Below, piece after piece: positions 47,570 through 58,481 of a stretch of DNA of 64,000 bases. A program made the position numbers and the translations under genes. Below the pieces are notes generated by a model. That model worked only from the letters and a program-made list of their open reading frames with translations. It ran no database searches and had not been told where the DNA came from. Position 1 is the stretch's first letter. Each line of letters starts with the position of its first letter. This DNA comes from Ophiura sarsii (Eukaryota > Echinodermata > Ophiuroidea > Amphilepidida > Ophiuridae), in contig CM069448.1 of assembly GCA_035610835.1 (NCBI GenBank), positions 27,305,905 to 27,369,904 of the forward strand, read 5' to 3'.

Positions 47570-47941
47570 AAGACTACCTCATGAATATACCCGGTCATAA
47601 ACACTCATAGAATAATATCATTGCATAATATCAAATTAAATGAATAGAGGAAATACAGGTAGATAATTCTGATTTTGCCTAGTATATTGGATTGTTAAAG
47701 CAAGGGAATCGCGATTATTATAGATATTCAATACTAGACTGATGTGTATGGTGAATCACTCCCTCTATCATTAGGTTAATTGCATTGACTAAGTTGCTTT
47801 ACAAATAGCTCAAAATGAATTCTAATGTCAAGCGAGGGGGCTAATCAGAAAAAAAAGGTTTGGTTTACATGATCTGAAAAAAGGCGTAGTGCATAGTATC
47901 ATTTAACAACAGTTCTTATAACAGTACATTTATCTGTCTAT
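47570..47941. other. No feature seen
   Basis: AT-rich intronic sequence. Confidence 0.4.
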
Positions 47942-48063
47942 CTGCCTGCCTGCCTGCCTGCCAGACCGCCCATCCATCCATCCATCCATCACTCGACCGA
48001 CTGATCGATCAATCACTTGACCGACTGATCGATCAATCACTTGACCGACTGATCGATCAATCA
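47942..48063. repeat. Microsatellites and 24-bp minisatellite
   Basis: (TGCC)n, (ATCC)n, then three copies of CTTGACCGACTGATCGATCA. Confidence 0.95.
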
Positions 48064-48289
48064 TGTGTTTATTTGAGTGTTCGTTCCTTATTTCTTTCTT
48101 CCATTCATTTATTTTTATAAATAAGCAAAGATATAATAATAGATGAAATACAAATAGGCAGCAGTTCTTAAATTGAGCTTTATGGTCCTAAGTGCTTTTT
48201 TTCACAATTATTATCGCTGCCATCATCATGAAATCAGTAGAATCATTTTGTTGCTATATTTAGGCAGTTATTTAGGCAGTTTCGTTGAG

Positions 48290-48690
48290 AGCATGTGTGG
48301 TCTAGTCTAGTGGATAGCATGCAGGACTCACAATACAAAGGTTGTGAGTTCTAGCCCTGCTATATACAGCCAACATGATGTATCCTTGGGCAAGGTACTT
48401 AGTCTCAATTGCCTCGTGGTTCGGAAGTCATGTAGAAATGGTGGTCTCGTGTATCGGAAGAGCAAAATCCGAGCATGTTACAATGTCACAGACTCATTCT
48501 GTAAGAGTAGGGGATCATCCCGGGTCTGTATCTGTACACACACATAATATGTATTCCTATACATACCTCCAATAGGCGTTGCGCACCAATGGAGAAAACA
48601 AATAGCCAAGAAAGAATGATGGAGGCAACTAAGCTGCTTCCATTGTTCCGTCTAAGAACGACCGATGATGATGAGGCAGTTACCAGCCAA
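48290..48690 (+). mobile_element. tRNA-derived SINE
   Basis: Head GTGTGGTCTAGTCTAGTGG resembles a Pol III box A (TGGNNNAGTGG) and GGTTGTGAGTTCTAGCC, about 40 bp on, a box B. The body has CCTTGGGCAAGGTACTTAGT, a block common in tRNA-type SINEs, and the 3' end a GATGATGATG tail near 48663-48675. It lies antisense to TAPT1 in an intron. Confidence 0.75.
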
Positions 48691-49044
48691 CGTGGATGGC
48701 CTACCAGTACTAAGGATATTTCCAGACATTAAGACCTCAAAAACAGTAACTTAGCAGTTATGAATACACATATACTTCTAAATCGATTGGTCATATTTAG
48801 CCAAGGGAAAGATAATTCAATACGACAATTTTACAATAGACTGAGTTGTGCGTTGTTAGTAAGCTTTGAAAATGAAGAGTGTCCATTTTCCTTCTTCAAT
48901 AACCTTTAATAATCTAAATTAATGTGACAAATGTATTACTTGAAAACCATCAGTTGAGGTTACACTGTTGATGTCAACAATTATTTTTGACTGCATGGCT
49001 ATGCTCAATGTATGGATTACGACTTGTGGTATTATATAACAGTT

Positions 49045-49266
49045 AGTTCAGTTCCAAATTGGCGAGAAAATTTGTTTTTTATCTCTCCGCGCGCAAAAGT
49101 AATCAAAGCATATGCACACAATTTTGGCATATGCACACATCACGCATGATGCGTGCACCCTTTTGTGCTGATGCAAGTGTGATGCAAGTCTTATGCGCAC
49201 ACACGCTCTTCTGTTTAATTCGCTGCTGTATAAAGGAGACTCGCCAATTTGGATCTGACTGAACTA
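49045..49266. mobile_element. MITE, AGTTCAGTTCCAAATTGGCG ends
   Basis: Left AGTTCAGTTCCAAATTGGCG and right CGCCAATTTGGATCTGACTG are inverted; the core is rich in GCGCAC and ATGCGTGC. Relative at 23515-23720. Confidence 0.85.
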
Positions 49267-49422
49267 TAGTACTTGATTTGTTTGGCACTTGAGGCTATAA
49301 TGCATGGGTTATCAGGGACGGAAACAATTGATTCAAAATGTTTACAAATTTAAGCTGAAAACCAATAAATCACACAAATCAGCAGTAACAACATACAGAT
49401 TCAATTGATTTCTTCTACTTAC

Positions 49423-49503
49423 CCAAGTTCCATGAAAACTGCGCCATATTTCTCAGCAAAACAAAGAATAGTAGTACTACATTGTGATATCTTTCACGCA
49501 CAT
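49423..49503 (-). CDS. TAPT1: TAPT1 exon, VRERYHNVVLL...AQFSWNL
   Basis: 81 bp, acceptor TATTTTTTCAG, donor CTTGG|GTAAGTAG. Phase 1 in and out. Encodes VRERYHNVVLLFFVLLRNMA then QFSWNL; human is IKERFTNYVLLLIVCLRNME then QFSWNP. A membrane segment begins here. Confidence 0.96.
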
Positions 49504-50071
49504 CTGAAAAAATAAACCCAGAACAAACAAAAACAAAATTATTACAATTTCTTTATGTATAACCGGTTTCCCTCCTATTGGGAATCAAAGTCAGTATAAT
49601 ATTCAAGAGAGGGCAGTATTCAATTCCTTTGCAATGGTGTATGTATAAAAAGACCCGCAGTTTACATGTATATGACTTTTTTGCAACTTAAAGTTTGTCC
49701 TGATCTAGTTCTGGCTGATCAGAGGGCATATTTTTCCTAACAAATCAGTCAGTTTTACTGTTTATAAATTACAGTATGTTAATAAAGCTACCGTAATTTT
49801 AGAATGGTATACTAGACCGATAGGTACCTTCGTCTCTTAAAAGTGGCCAAATGATCAGCACAATTATGCTGTGTCATCTGTTTCGGTCACACTATGAATA
49901 TTTGGTTTTCAAATTTCACTGTACAAGTACAATCATTACTGAGAACAATATACTATAAATTTGTAGCTGAGATTCAAAGCTACAATTGTGGAACATTTCA
50001 TAAGACTGACATATGTAATAGCAAAGTTATGAAGGTAGAACTCATTGAATGACCCTCATGAGCTACACACT

Positions 50072-50523
50072 ATATCGTCAGCCTGCTTCGATAATTGCCT
50101 AACTCATTTTTTCTAGTTCTGAGAAAACAACAAAAATAGGAAAAGTGAGTTAGGCAGTTATTGAAGCAGGCTGACGATATGTTGAATACCACCATGAATA
50201 ATACAGGTGAATTCCAACAGGAGCAGTACATGTTGGATAGAATTAGGTTGGGGATATACCTTTAAGTGAAATGTGGCTTGTTATAGGCCTAATACGAGTT
50301 AATATGACCCATTTTAAACATTTTACATAATTATTACAATCTGCCTAACTCACAATGCTGACTTAGGCAGAATTGCAATTTTGCATTTATCAACACTTTT
50401 GATTTGTCAATGACTTAGGTATTATTACAGCATGTGCATAATGTAATGAAGTCATGATTTATGCAAACAACTCAATTTCGCTGAAAAGTGAGTTAGGCAA
50501 TTATCGAAGCAGGCTGACGATAT
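50072..50523. mobile_element. Two ATATCGTCAGCC-family MITE copies
   Basis: A 109-bp solo hairpin at 50072-50180 and a right half (about 50330-50523) that matches, in reverse, the left half of 24382-24841. Confidence 0.88.
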
Positions 50524-50588
50524 GGGAAATATTTTCTTTTATGTACTGGTTTGACATATTACTCCACTCCGCTCCAAGCTTAAAGAGT

Positions 50589-50720
50589 TAACGTCCCTTC
50601 ATACTCGCGTCGTTGCACATTGGCTGACGTCGCCGGATATAAGTTGAGATTGCTTTAACTCGTGCATCGATATCCGTCGACGTCAGGTGATGCGCAACAA
50701 AAAAAGTATGAACGGACCTT
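50589..50720. mobile_element. Small MITE, AACGTCCCTTCATAC ends
   Basis: AACGTCCCTTCATACTCGCG pairs with AGTATGAACGGACCTT; GTCGTTGCAC and GTGATGCGCAAC extend the pairing. The interior has two GACGTC-type blocks. A TACAGGGTGTCCCAAAAG end lies just beyond at about 50776. Confidence 0.75.
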
Positions 50721-51123
50721 TATAGGAATGATGGGGGGACACTCAGTAGGAAAATAGTGAGCCACATTTCCCTGATACAGGGTGTCCCAAAAGTTTTGAT
50801 ACCGTTTTAAAGCTTCGTATCCCTCCAACCCCTCTTAACATAATTAGCAGTACTAAAATGAAAACATATTTTGATAGAGAAAACTAAAGAGAATTATTTT
50901 GATAACCAACTTGACCTCTCTTTTGAGGCCCATTAATATAAAATTGTCTATGAAAGATTTGGGCACATAACTCACAATACCATACAATATTGTTCAACTT
51001 GCAGGACTCATGGTGTAGGTCGCTGTAATCATATGATACAGGTTCCTCACATTCCATTTATGAGAATGTGGATTTTTTTCCAAAAAGGCTTTCACATATT
51101 ACATATTTATGCAAGTTACTTAC

Positions 51124-51193
51124 CGCTACAAGACATTTGGTAAAGGTTGTACTTATCAAACTTTTTGAATACACTGCCTTTAAGTTCCACAAA
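51124..51193 (-). CDS. TAPT1: TAPT1 exon, FVELKGSVFKKF...QMSCS
   Basis: 70 bp, acceptor CTCAATACAG, donor TAGCG|GTAAGTAAC; phase 0 in, phase 1 out. Encodes FVELKGSVFKKFDKYNLYQM then SCS; human is FVEIKGSVFKKFEKNNLFQM then SNS. This is the common exon joined to either alternative exon. Its acceptor is U2-type, with a pyrimidine tract and no U12 branch motif. Confidence 0.96.
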
Positions 51194-51318
51194 CTGTATT
51201 GAGAAAGAGATAAGAAAAAGCCTGTGTTAATAGCAGCTACTAGATGAGTTCTGATGAGAAACAATATCTATAGTAAAATGGAAGGGAAATAGCAGACGAC
51301 GGTGGACATGATTGGCCA

Positions 51319-51740
51319 TATGTGACGTGTTCTACCAAAACCAGACGGAATTGGGCAAGATATCAAAATTGAGCTAGTAATTGACTATTAAAGTAGAGAT
51401 CTCCAGCTTTACAATTTTACTCTTTTTTTTTAATTGGACTTCCCAAAGCGGAGTTAAATCATTTTCAAGTTCGTCTTTATGAAAACGCCAAACTGAGATA
51501 TCGTCCTTTAGAGATGTACTTACAATGTACTTACAATGTACTTTAAAAAAAATTAAAAAATGCAGTTGCTGTTGGTTTGATTTTTTAATCTGAAACTTTC
51601 ACAATAATGTTATATACACTCTGAAGATTAATTATCTACAAGAAACTCAAATTCCCCAAAAATCACCCCAATTAAGTTTTGGGCTATCTCTCAGTTTGGA
51701 GCTCTGCCCAATTCCGTCTGGTTTCGGTAGAACACGTCAC
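51319..51740. mobile_element. MITE with ~40-bp inverted ends
   Basis: GTGACGTGTTCTACC plus AAAACCAGACGGAATTGGGC at the left is the complement of GCCCAATTCCGTCTGG and GGTAGAACACGTCAC at the right. Confidence 0.92.
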
Positions 51741-51759
51741 AATTATATGTGACACGTCA

Positions 51760-53072
51760 CATCAAAAGGAGGAACTTGGTGCTGTACAGCAAATAGTATG
51801 GCCTGTCAAAGTTGGAATATTGAGAAAAAATGGTCCGGAGGTAATTTTTCTTCTTCATCGGTTTACCCTTCTTCATATCTTTAAAATCTGGTGTGTGTAT
51901 TATAATTGTACCATCATTCTGTATTGAGTTTCTGACGAGTGAGGACCTAATGGTCCTTACGAAACAGATCTGTAAAACCATGTAGCAGGATCAAAACCAA
52001 ATTTCATATTGTATCTTTAAAATCATCACAAATAATGTTAATATTTACTAATTGACCAGAGAAGTGTTATTGTCTTTCACCATGTTCAATTATCCAATTA
52101 AGTCTTCATAAGTTCCCCAACCTTAAAGCCTGTTTTCTCTTATTGTATTATTTCTGAAGCTGTTAGATGAGCAGATGCAATAAAAGACATAACTCTTGAA
52201 CGGAATGTTTGATTTGGATAAATAATGCATGAAAATAAATGTTAGATAACTGGTTTTTTAATAATACATAAAAATCTTAATTTTGATTCTGGAGCAAAGT
52301 GCCCTCTTTTGATGTGCCGTGTCACATATTTTGAATCTCCACAGTACAGAGGTCGTCTGGCTTTCTCATGCATAACTCACAACAAAGTGCTTGTAACATG
52401 ATTCAAACCATTATAATCCACATTCGCCGGCAAGCTATATTTAACACCAGCATACCAGGGGCGTATCCAGGATTCAGCACACCTTTACCAAAGGTCAATT
52501 TTCCAAACTGCCGCAAACTATCCTGAACATTTGGAATGAATTTGACATCGGCCCGATTACCTCTATTGCTTTCAACATAAAAATGGATTTTTATTTCAAA
52601 CAATTCACCACATATTTGAACAAAATCATGTCATCTTAAAACATGGAGTTTGGAAACCATTTCCAGTGTAAGTATCCTTTGTTGAATTGTATCCACCATT
52701 AACCATTAGTTCAATCGTTTGATAATATAACCCCGTACTAGTTCGTGAATAAGACTATGTCTGGCATCGTCTGGAAAATAGTGTACTTGAGGTCCTGGCC
52801 GCGATTTTTCTTTTCGTACATGAATTGAGAAAAAAATATTTATTCCGTTTTAATATGAAATACAGCAAAATTCGCTTAATAAAATTATTTTAATTTTTTT
52901 TTAAACAAATGAACTGATTTTGTCTTAACTCATGTACGAAAAAAAAATGTGTCCTGGCCATGCATCAAATCTTTGATAGAATAAAGTGCATCATGCAGTT
53001 ATAACAAGACATGTTATTCTACCGTGTAATTGATGCATGCCTGGGAACTAAAGTACACATTATCCAATTCAA
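51760..53072. other. TAPT1 intron, no exon seen
   Basis: AT-rich; a decayed end GGGGCGTATCCAGGATTCAG lies at 52459. No further copy of the alternative exon was found. Confidence 0.4.
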
Positions 53073-53074
53073 GG

Positions 53075-53323
53075 TTAACACTTTCCACACGGCAGGTGTC
53101 TGCATACGACATTCCAAATGTTCACATTAAAGTTTTAAAATTGTCACAATTATTGAATTTCATCACCATATTTGGAATCACTATGAGAAATGCATTAAAA
53201 TAAGTACAAACATGCCTAGTACTGTTTTAATAATCATGGAGATAGACTTTGGAATTTGGGAAAGGTTTCTGACAAATCTGTTTTGTATATATGGTAAAAC
53301 TAATAGCCGTGTTGAAAGTGTAA
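53075..53323. mobile_element. TTAACACTTTCCACG-family MITE
   Basis: TTAACACTTTCCACACGGC to GCCGTGTTGAAAGTGTAAA, with ATGGTGATTCC- and GTACTTATTTTAATGCAT-type core sequence in reverse relative to the copy at 22808. Confidence 0.85.
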
Positions 53324-53531
53324 ATCGAAGGGTGCATTTTCCGAAGTGCTATTCTATCACTCTTAAAAAATCATAAGTTACAAAGAGGGTTCTACAAATA
53401 AGCTTTAAAAACCTGTGAAGAAGCATATGATTTATTCCGTTTATAGCAGGATGTGATACCAAAAGCTATGGTCACAATTGTGTGTACTTTTGATGAAATT
53501 GTTCAAAGATTTGTACATGTATGTTACTTAC

Positions 53532-53629
53532 ATTGTTAGATACCATTATAGTAAGAAGTGATTTGCTGTGTGAGTTGAAGGCCACATTGAGAGTTGTAGC
53601 TTGGAATAGTACTAAAATTGCATGAAGAA
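53532..53629 (-). CDS. TAPT1: TAPT1 alternative exon A (distal copy)
   Basis: 98 bp, entered in phase 1 and left in phase 0. Encodes LHAILVLFQATTLNVAFNSH then SKSLLTIMVSNN, nearly identical to human LHAILIMVQATTLNVAFNSH then NKSLLTIMMSNN, so this is the conventional version. TT at the exon start joins the T from 58482 to make Phe. The 3' splice site is U12-type: branch motif CCTTAAC at 53653-53647, branch A 18 bases from the exon, and almost no pyrimidine tract. The donor AACAAT|GTAAGTAAC is U2-type. Confidence 0.96.
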
Positions 53630-53646
53630 CTGCATGATAAGTAATG

Positions 53647-53653
53647 GTTAAGG
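53647..53653 (-). promoter_or_regulatory. U12-type branch site before exon A
   Basis: CCTTAAC, the core of the U12 branch consensus, 18 bases from the 3' splice site. Confidence 0.9.
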
Positions 53654-53751
53654 CACAATACATGATGCATGGTAGTAGTAAAAGGCAATGGTAGTACAAA
53701 TATGGCAACAGTCTTGATATCATTGCTGTTCTGTCATCTTCATTTGGCCCT

Positions 53752-54050
53752 TCAGCATGTATAGAGTAATACTTCCTACGTATAATCTTTGGACAGTCTC
53801 CTCTAAACATCTTCAAGGGCCAAAACACATCTAGTTCAGCATGTATAAAGTAATACCTCCTATGTATAGTCTTAGGGCAGTCTGCTCTAAACATGTTCAA
53901 GGGCCAAAAACACATATATCAATGCCTTGTAAGTTCTCTTGCCCCTGAACATGTATAAAGCAACACTTCCTATGCATAACTGTTGGGCAGTTACTGTATA
54001 CATGCTGAAGGGCCCGAAAAAATACAAGGTTTTGACAGAACAGCAATGAT
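53752..54050. repeat. Dispersed repeat, two and a half CAGCATGTATA units
   Basis: Two tandem ~80-bp units (TAATACTTCCTACGTATAAT, GGGCCAAAACACATCTA) followed by the tail block TACAAGGTTTTGACAGAACAG shared with 28893-29112. Confidence 0.8.
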
Positions 54051-54059
54051 ATGTACAGT

Positions 54060-54660
54060 TCAGGCACAAAATATAATGTATGGTTGCAGTAAAACATGGC
54101 AATCACACAAGATGTTCACACAGATTCAATGACCAATCAGGTAACAGCTGGTTTGTCTAATGTCTGATTGTTTGAAAAAGTTGTATTATTTTTCAATTGG
54201 AAGAACACTTTAACTGAAAAAGCTCAATATTAGGCCGAAACAATGAATGTTTGTGTTGCCTTCAAGTGCCAACAATGTTGAGGTTGGGTCGTTTTTTTGG
54301 GGTTTTTTTAATTGCTGAAAAATATTATTGACCATGGCTATCGTGGTTCACATCAAGACAACATTTGTAAATGTCAATTTTACTAATGTTTCTAGTGTGA
54401 TAATACTTTATTCAAGCAAACATAATCATTTCAAGCATATAATAGCAATATTATGACAATTTGGGTAAAATTAAAATCTTTAAAAAAAAATGTGACACTA
54501 TTTTTTTTGAAATCTTAGGGTCAGTTGCTGAGGGCAACACAACATTTGTTTTTGTGCCTTATATCCTTCATTGCCATCAGTTCATGACATAATGGTGAAT
54601 GTATTGCATATGAATGAATATGGTACTCTTAATCGGAACTCTTTCTTAACACTTGTTTGT
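54060..54660. other. TAPT1 intron, no exon seen
   Basis: AT-rich, unremarkable. Confidence 0.4.
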
Positions 54661-54663
54661 GAA

Positions 54664-54836
54664 CAGTGGCATAGCTCAGGGCCCCCCCCCCCCCCCCCCC
54701 CCTCTTAAAAAATAATACCCCCCCCCACTTACGTGAAATTCACGAATTGGTGACAGTGCAAATTTTTTAGGGGCAACCTTTTACGAAAATTTCAGAAATC
54801 TTGCCCCCCCTGAAAAAAATCCTAGCTACGCCACTG
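54664..54836. mobile_element. MITE, CAGTGGCATAGCT ends with C runs
   Basis: CAGTGGCATAGCTCAGG at the left and CCTAGCTACGCCACTG at the right, same family as 6693-7021. Two long C runs lie inside. Confidence 0.85.
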
Positions 54837-54839
54837 TTT

Positions 54840-56178
54840 GTGAAAGATTTAATAGATTATTTCAAATCAAGATTGGAAAATTTTGTAAATGAAGGTTACG
54901 TGGACCAGGTTTTCTGACAAGACAATATGCACAGAATATATAGGATCACAGACGATAATCTAAAATTTTGATTTTCTTTTACCCGGGTAAAGTAGCTACT
55001 GTTCGGACTACATCATGGCTATAGATGTGAGTGATGACATATTGCCTTCGCCCAAAATATTTTCCTCATGGATATAGCTATATTTCTGTATATGAGGCTG
55101 TTCGTAAAATTGCATAGTAAAAAGCATTTATATGTGACTATACGTCCCAAAATAGGTTGTTTTTTGTTTGTTTCATCTCAAATATTATCAACAGCAGAGA
55201 ACATCACACATGTACACTTGATGCACAATTCGCCTTCTCATTTAAAGTGTGCCCCATTCCTATTAATCATGCTAAAATGATTATTATAGGCAATACTGTT
55301 AAAAACATCAATGGGGATATATTATAGGCGACGGCAGAGAAGTTCAGCACGGGGATTACGCATGCGCCCTAAATAATAAGCGTGAGTGCGGTAACATTGT
55401 TAATCAGATGCGCCCGTAATTCAGCTCTAAGCCATGCTATTTTACTCCACCAATGGCAACTGCACTTCCGTGATTACGCTTAGAACGCGGTTGTAACAGA
55501 AAAAGTGCCTAACTTCTTGGCAGCTAACTAAACATATCACCAAACTTCTTCCATGTTACAATCTGGGTTAACAATGAGTGGATATACTGTCGAGATACTT
55601 GAATTCTTTCGCATTTTTGTTTACAGTGCAGAAACTAAAATGAATTTGACATATGTCTAATCTTTATCAGCCAACAGAGCCAAGACTGAAATCATATAAA
55701 GTGGCAGCAATTAAATGACTTGATAATACATTGGCATGGGCGTGAACAGTCATTAACATTGCCAAACTTATTCACCCATTCCATTTGTTAAATCTTAGAA
55801 TGAACATGTATGAGAGTTAAAAAACACAACATTTGTAGTTGATCAGTCATGAAAATGTTCATATTTTGAAATTGTGAATTTCTTTCAGTGTGACCTGGCA
55901 GAAACTGATGATGGCTGGTATCGGTGGATGAGTTAAAAAACAGTGTTAACTTTTATTGTCTGACATCAGCAGACTGCCCAATGACAGGAATATGAATGCA
56001 CCTTGTGCTGTTTGACTTATACACTTTTAACTTATGGGAAAATAATGTTGGTAATTACCGCATGGAATGGATGTGAAAGTAAAAGGAGTACATATATAGT
56101 ATGCTGGCTGCTGGCAGGTAACTTAATTGATCTAAGGCCAAAAAAAAAAGTTTGTCTCAAATGACATGAGAGACTGAA
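54840..56178. other. TAPT1 intron, no exon seen
   Basis: No open exon with flanking splice sites. 55330-55500 is locally GC-richer with GATTACGC motifs in both orientations. Confidence 0.4.
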
Positions 56179-56364
56179 AATCTAATGCGGTCTGCGGATT
56201 TTTTTTTTTACAATTTAGACCTGATCGTCATTTGTTTGGACACAAAGTTGGAATTTGCAAGATTTTTTTGAGAAAATTGAAAAAAAGAAGAAAAAAATTG
56301 AAGAAAAAAAATTGGGAAAAAAAAGAAGAAAAAAAAGGAAAAAATCCGCAGACCGCATTAGATT
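56179..56364. mobile_element. MITE, AATCTAATGCGGTCTGCGG ends
   Basis: A 22-bp perfect inverted repeat at 56179-56200 and 56343-56364 around an A-rich GAAAAAA core. Confidence 0.9.
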
Positions 56365-57001
56365 TGGGCCTAAGTTCATCAGACCTGATGAAGGCAGATC
56401 CAATTCTAACAAAAGCTTGACCACTTAAATCACCCTTTTATTTGTTATGGATTTCATTCATGAAAGCCTTTTTCTAAACTCCTCAAAAAAAGATTGGCAT
56501 TTTTGTTTTAATCGCCAATATTTCTTTCAGATACTTTGTGCTATATTCATATTGTGTTGATGTGCTCCTCTTTCCAGTTACTACACCTCATTTGTAGAAT
56601 TCACTTGTTTCAGTGCATGTAGCTACCTGCTTGAGAATGTGTGGAGGTCTCGGCCAAAATATGCCAAATTCATCACTTTTTCCTACTCACACGAACAACT
56701 CTGTTGTCTGTTCAATGAAGTGTTATATCGACAATTGCAGTGGAGAATGATGCACACTTTTGACTTTTGAGCACACAATGGTGATGATTTTAACACATTT
56801 CGATTGAGACCTCTGATGTTCTAAGGCAAGTGACTGAGCACTGCAACAATATGAATAAATCAAGAAATATACTCAAAAAATCTGATCTTTCCCCAGGAGT
56901 TTAGTTTACATGATGTGCAAAGGATCGATTGACAAACAAAGTCTCTTCCTGCAAGCCATGACATGGGCAAAGATTAGTTTAATACATTGGCCAAAACTTA
57001 C
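56365..57001. other. TAPT1 intron, no exon seen
   Basis: Sequence between a MITE and the alternative exon; nothing recognisable. Confidence 0.4.
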
Positions 57002-57099
57002 ATTTGTAGACAGCATGACAGTTAGAACTGTATTTCCATGAGAGTTGATAGCCACATTAAATGTTGTAGCTTGTAACATGACTAATATGACATGACTAA
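57002..57099 (-). CDS. TAPT1: TAPT1 alternative exon B (proximal copy)
   Basis: Same length (98 bp) and phases as exon A, uninterrupted, and 19 of 32 whole codons encode the same residue. Encodes SHVILVMLQATTFNVAINSH then GNTVLTVMLSTN: the QATT-NVA-NSH core is kept, while the SKS and IMVSNN parts differ. Splice sites are well formed: U12-type branch TTCCTTGAC at 57124-57116 (branch A 17 bases from the exon), 3' end TTTACAG, and U2-type donor ACAAAT|GTAAGTTT. Preserved frame, codon-level differences and splice sites argue for a working alternative exon rather than a relic. Confidence 0.9.
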
Positions 57100-57115
57100 C
57101 TGTAAAGGTTATATC

Positions 57116-57124
57116 GTCAAGGAA
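57116..57124 (-). promoter_or_regulatory. U12-type branch site before exon B
   Basis: TTCCTTGAC, matching the U12 branch consensus TTCCTTRAC at all positions, 17 bases from the 3' splice site. Confidence 0.88.
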
Positions 57125-57288
57125 ATAGTATATCTTGAATGCGCACTATCCATCAATCTTGTTCAAAACCTGTTAGGACATTATACATGTGCGCATCCTG
57201 CCAAAATGACTAAAAAGCTGTCAGTTGAAAGTATGATAGTCAAAACCAATTTATGTAAAGTCTCCCCCCAAAAAAACCACACACCACC

Positions 57289-57660
57289 ACTGTAAAAGTA
57301 GTAATTTTCGTGCGATTACATTTTCTCGCTTTGCTGACTTTCAGCCAGTTCTCTTGTTTTTAAATTCGCGATTTGAAAGTTTGTTACATAGACTTATACG
57401 CAAAATAAATATGTTTGCGTGATTTTATTTTCACAGTAGCCGCTTGGAGCGTGAAAAGCGTGAAAATATTGTAGTGCGAAAATGTCCACGTTTACAGTAA
57501 CTTACCAAATAATAAATAGGCTCATTACGCTAAAAAATTGGTCCCAACTTCATAAGTTGTGGATTGATTTCTCATCGTCAATTTGAGTAAAACATGCAAA
57601 ACGGTTCAAAATCGGCAAAGCGCAAAAAATTAATTGCACAAAAATTACCACTTTTACAGT
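57289..57660. mobile_element. MITE, ACTGTAAAAGTAGTAATTTT ends
   Basis: Left ACTGTAAAAGTAGTAATTTT and right AAAATTACCACTTTTACAGT are inverted; an internal GTTTACAGTAA end at about 57490 suggests a nested or composite copy. Confidence 0.88.
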
Positions 57661-58113
57661 ATTGTTGTTGAAATCAGTTAACAGTTATGAACGCTACACC
57701 AAGAAGAATGTGACAAAGTGCAATTTTCATTTTCGCATTTAGGTTTTAAACACGCAGGATAGTATAACATGTATGTGTATTGGCTGCAATGATCAACTGA
57801 ATTGTATCCCTAATCCTCATCCTACTGTCGACTGGTGAGTTGCCGCTACCAATAATAAATAATCTGCCTATTGCTACATTAGGGCTGTGTGTAGAATAAC
57901 CAAATGCCACAATGAAAAATTAACTTTGTTTTGGTTTTTGACACATATCTTTATCAATATTCAGTCAATCAATCTTCGTGTCCAATATCTCAAATTAAAG
58001 AGAAATTTCTTTACAATTTAATTGTTTGATATTTTTACATAGGAGCTATGATTACGATGTTATTTATTACCTGGCAAGTTACTTATTTGTTGTATTATAG
58101 ACCTATGGTAGAA

Positions 58114-58375
58114 CATCTCCTGTAATCTGGAAAAACCTAGTAAGTCAAATTTTGGAGAAAAATTGAGATAGACCCATATTTGGACTTAATAGGTTTTTCC
58201 CCTTCAGTTCATCAAGTTAAAGTGTGTGTAACTCTTCCCTGTCGGCAGTTTTTCATCTGGAAGAACCTAGTATGGAAAAACCTAGTCTGGACAAAATATT
58301 GGAACAGTTTTCCTTTTGTTTTCCCAAATTTGCGTTCAACAGACTTACTAGATTTTTCCAGATTACAGGAGATAT
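58114..58375. mobile_element. MITE, ATCTCCTGTAATCTGG ends
   Basis: CATCTCCTGTAATCTGGAAA plus AACCTAGTAAG is inverted at 58347-58375, with two internal CCTAGT repeats. It lies about 107 bp inside the U12 intron from its donor. Confidence 0.9.
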
Positions 58376-58472
58376 GTTGATATGTGCAGTTATGACCATC
58401 ATTGCAACATATCAACACTATGCAATGGATAATAGCACTAATATTACAATACTCTTGTATGACATCATAATC

Positions 58473-58481
58473 AAAGGATAC
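58473..58481 (-). promoter_or_regulatory. U12-type 5' splice site
   Basis: GTATCCTTT, the minor-class donor consensus. It cannot be served by the U2 branch/acceptor of the later common exon at 51193, which forces use of one of the two U12-type acceptors at 57099 or 53629. Confidence 0.92.

Noticed and set aside
48290..48370. tRNA gene
   Set aside because: Box A/B-like sequences are degenerate and continue into a SINE body; the cloverleaf is not complete.
51679..51981. Open frames across the right end of the 51319 MITE
   Set aside because: They start inside the inverted repeat and have no similarity or splice context.
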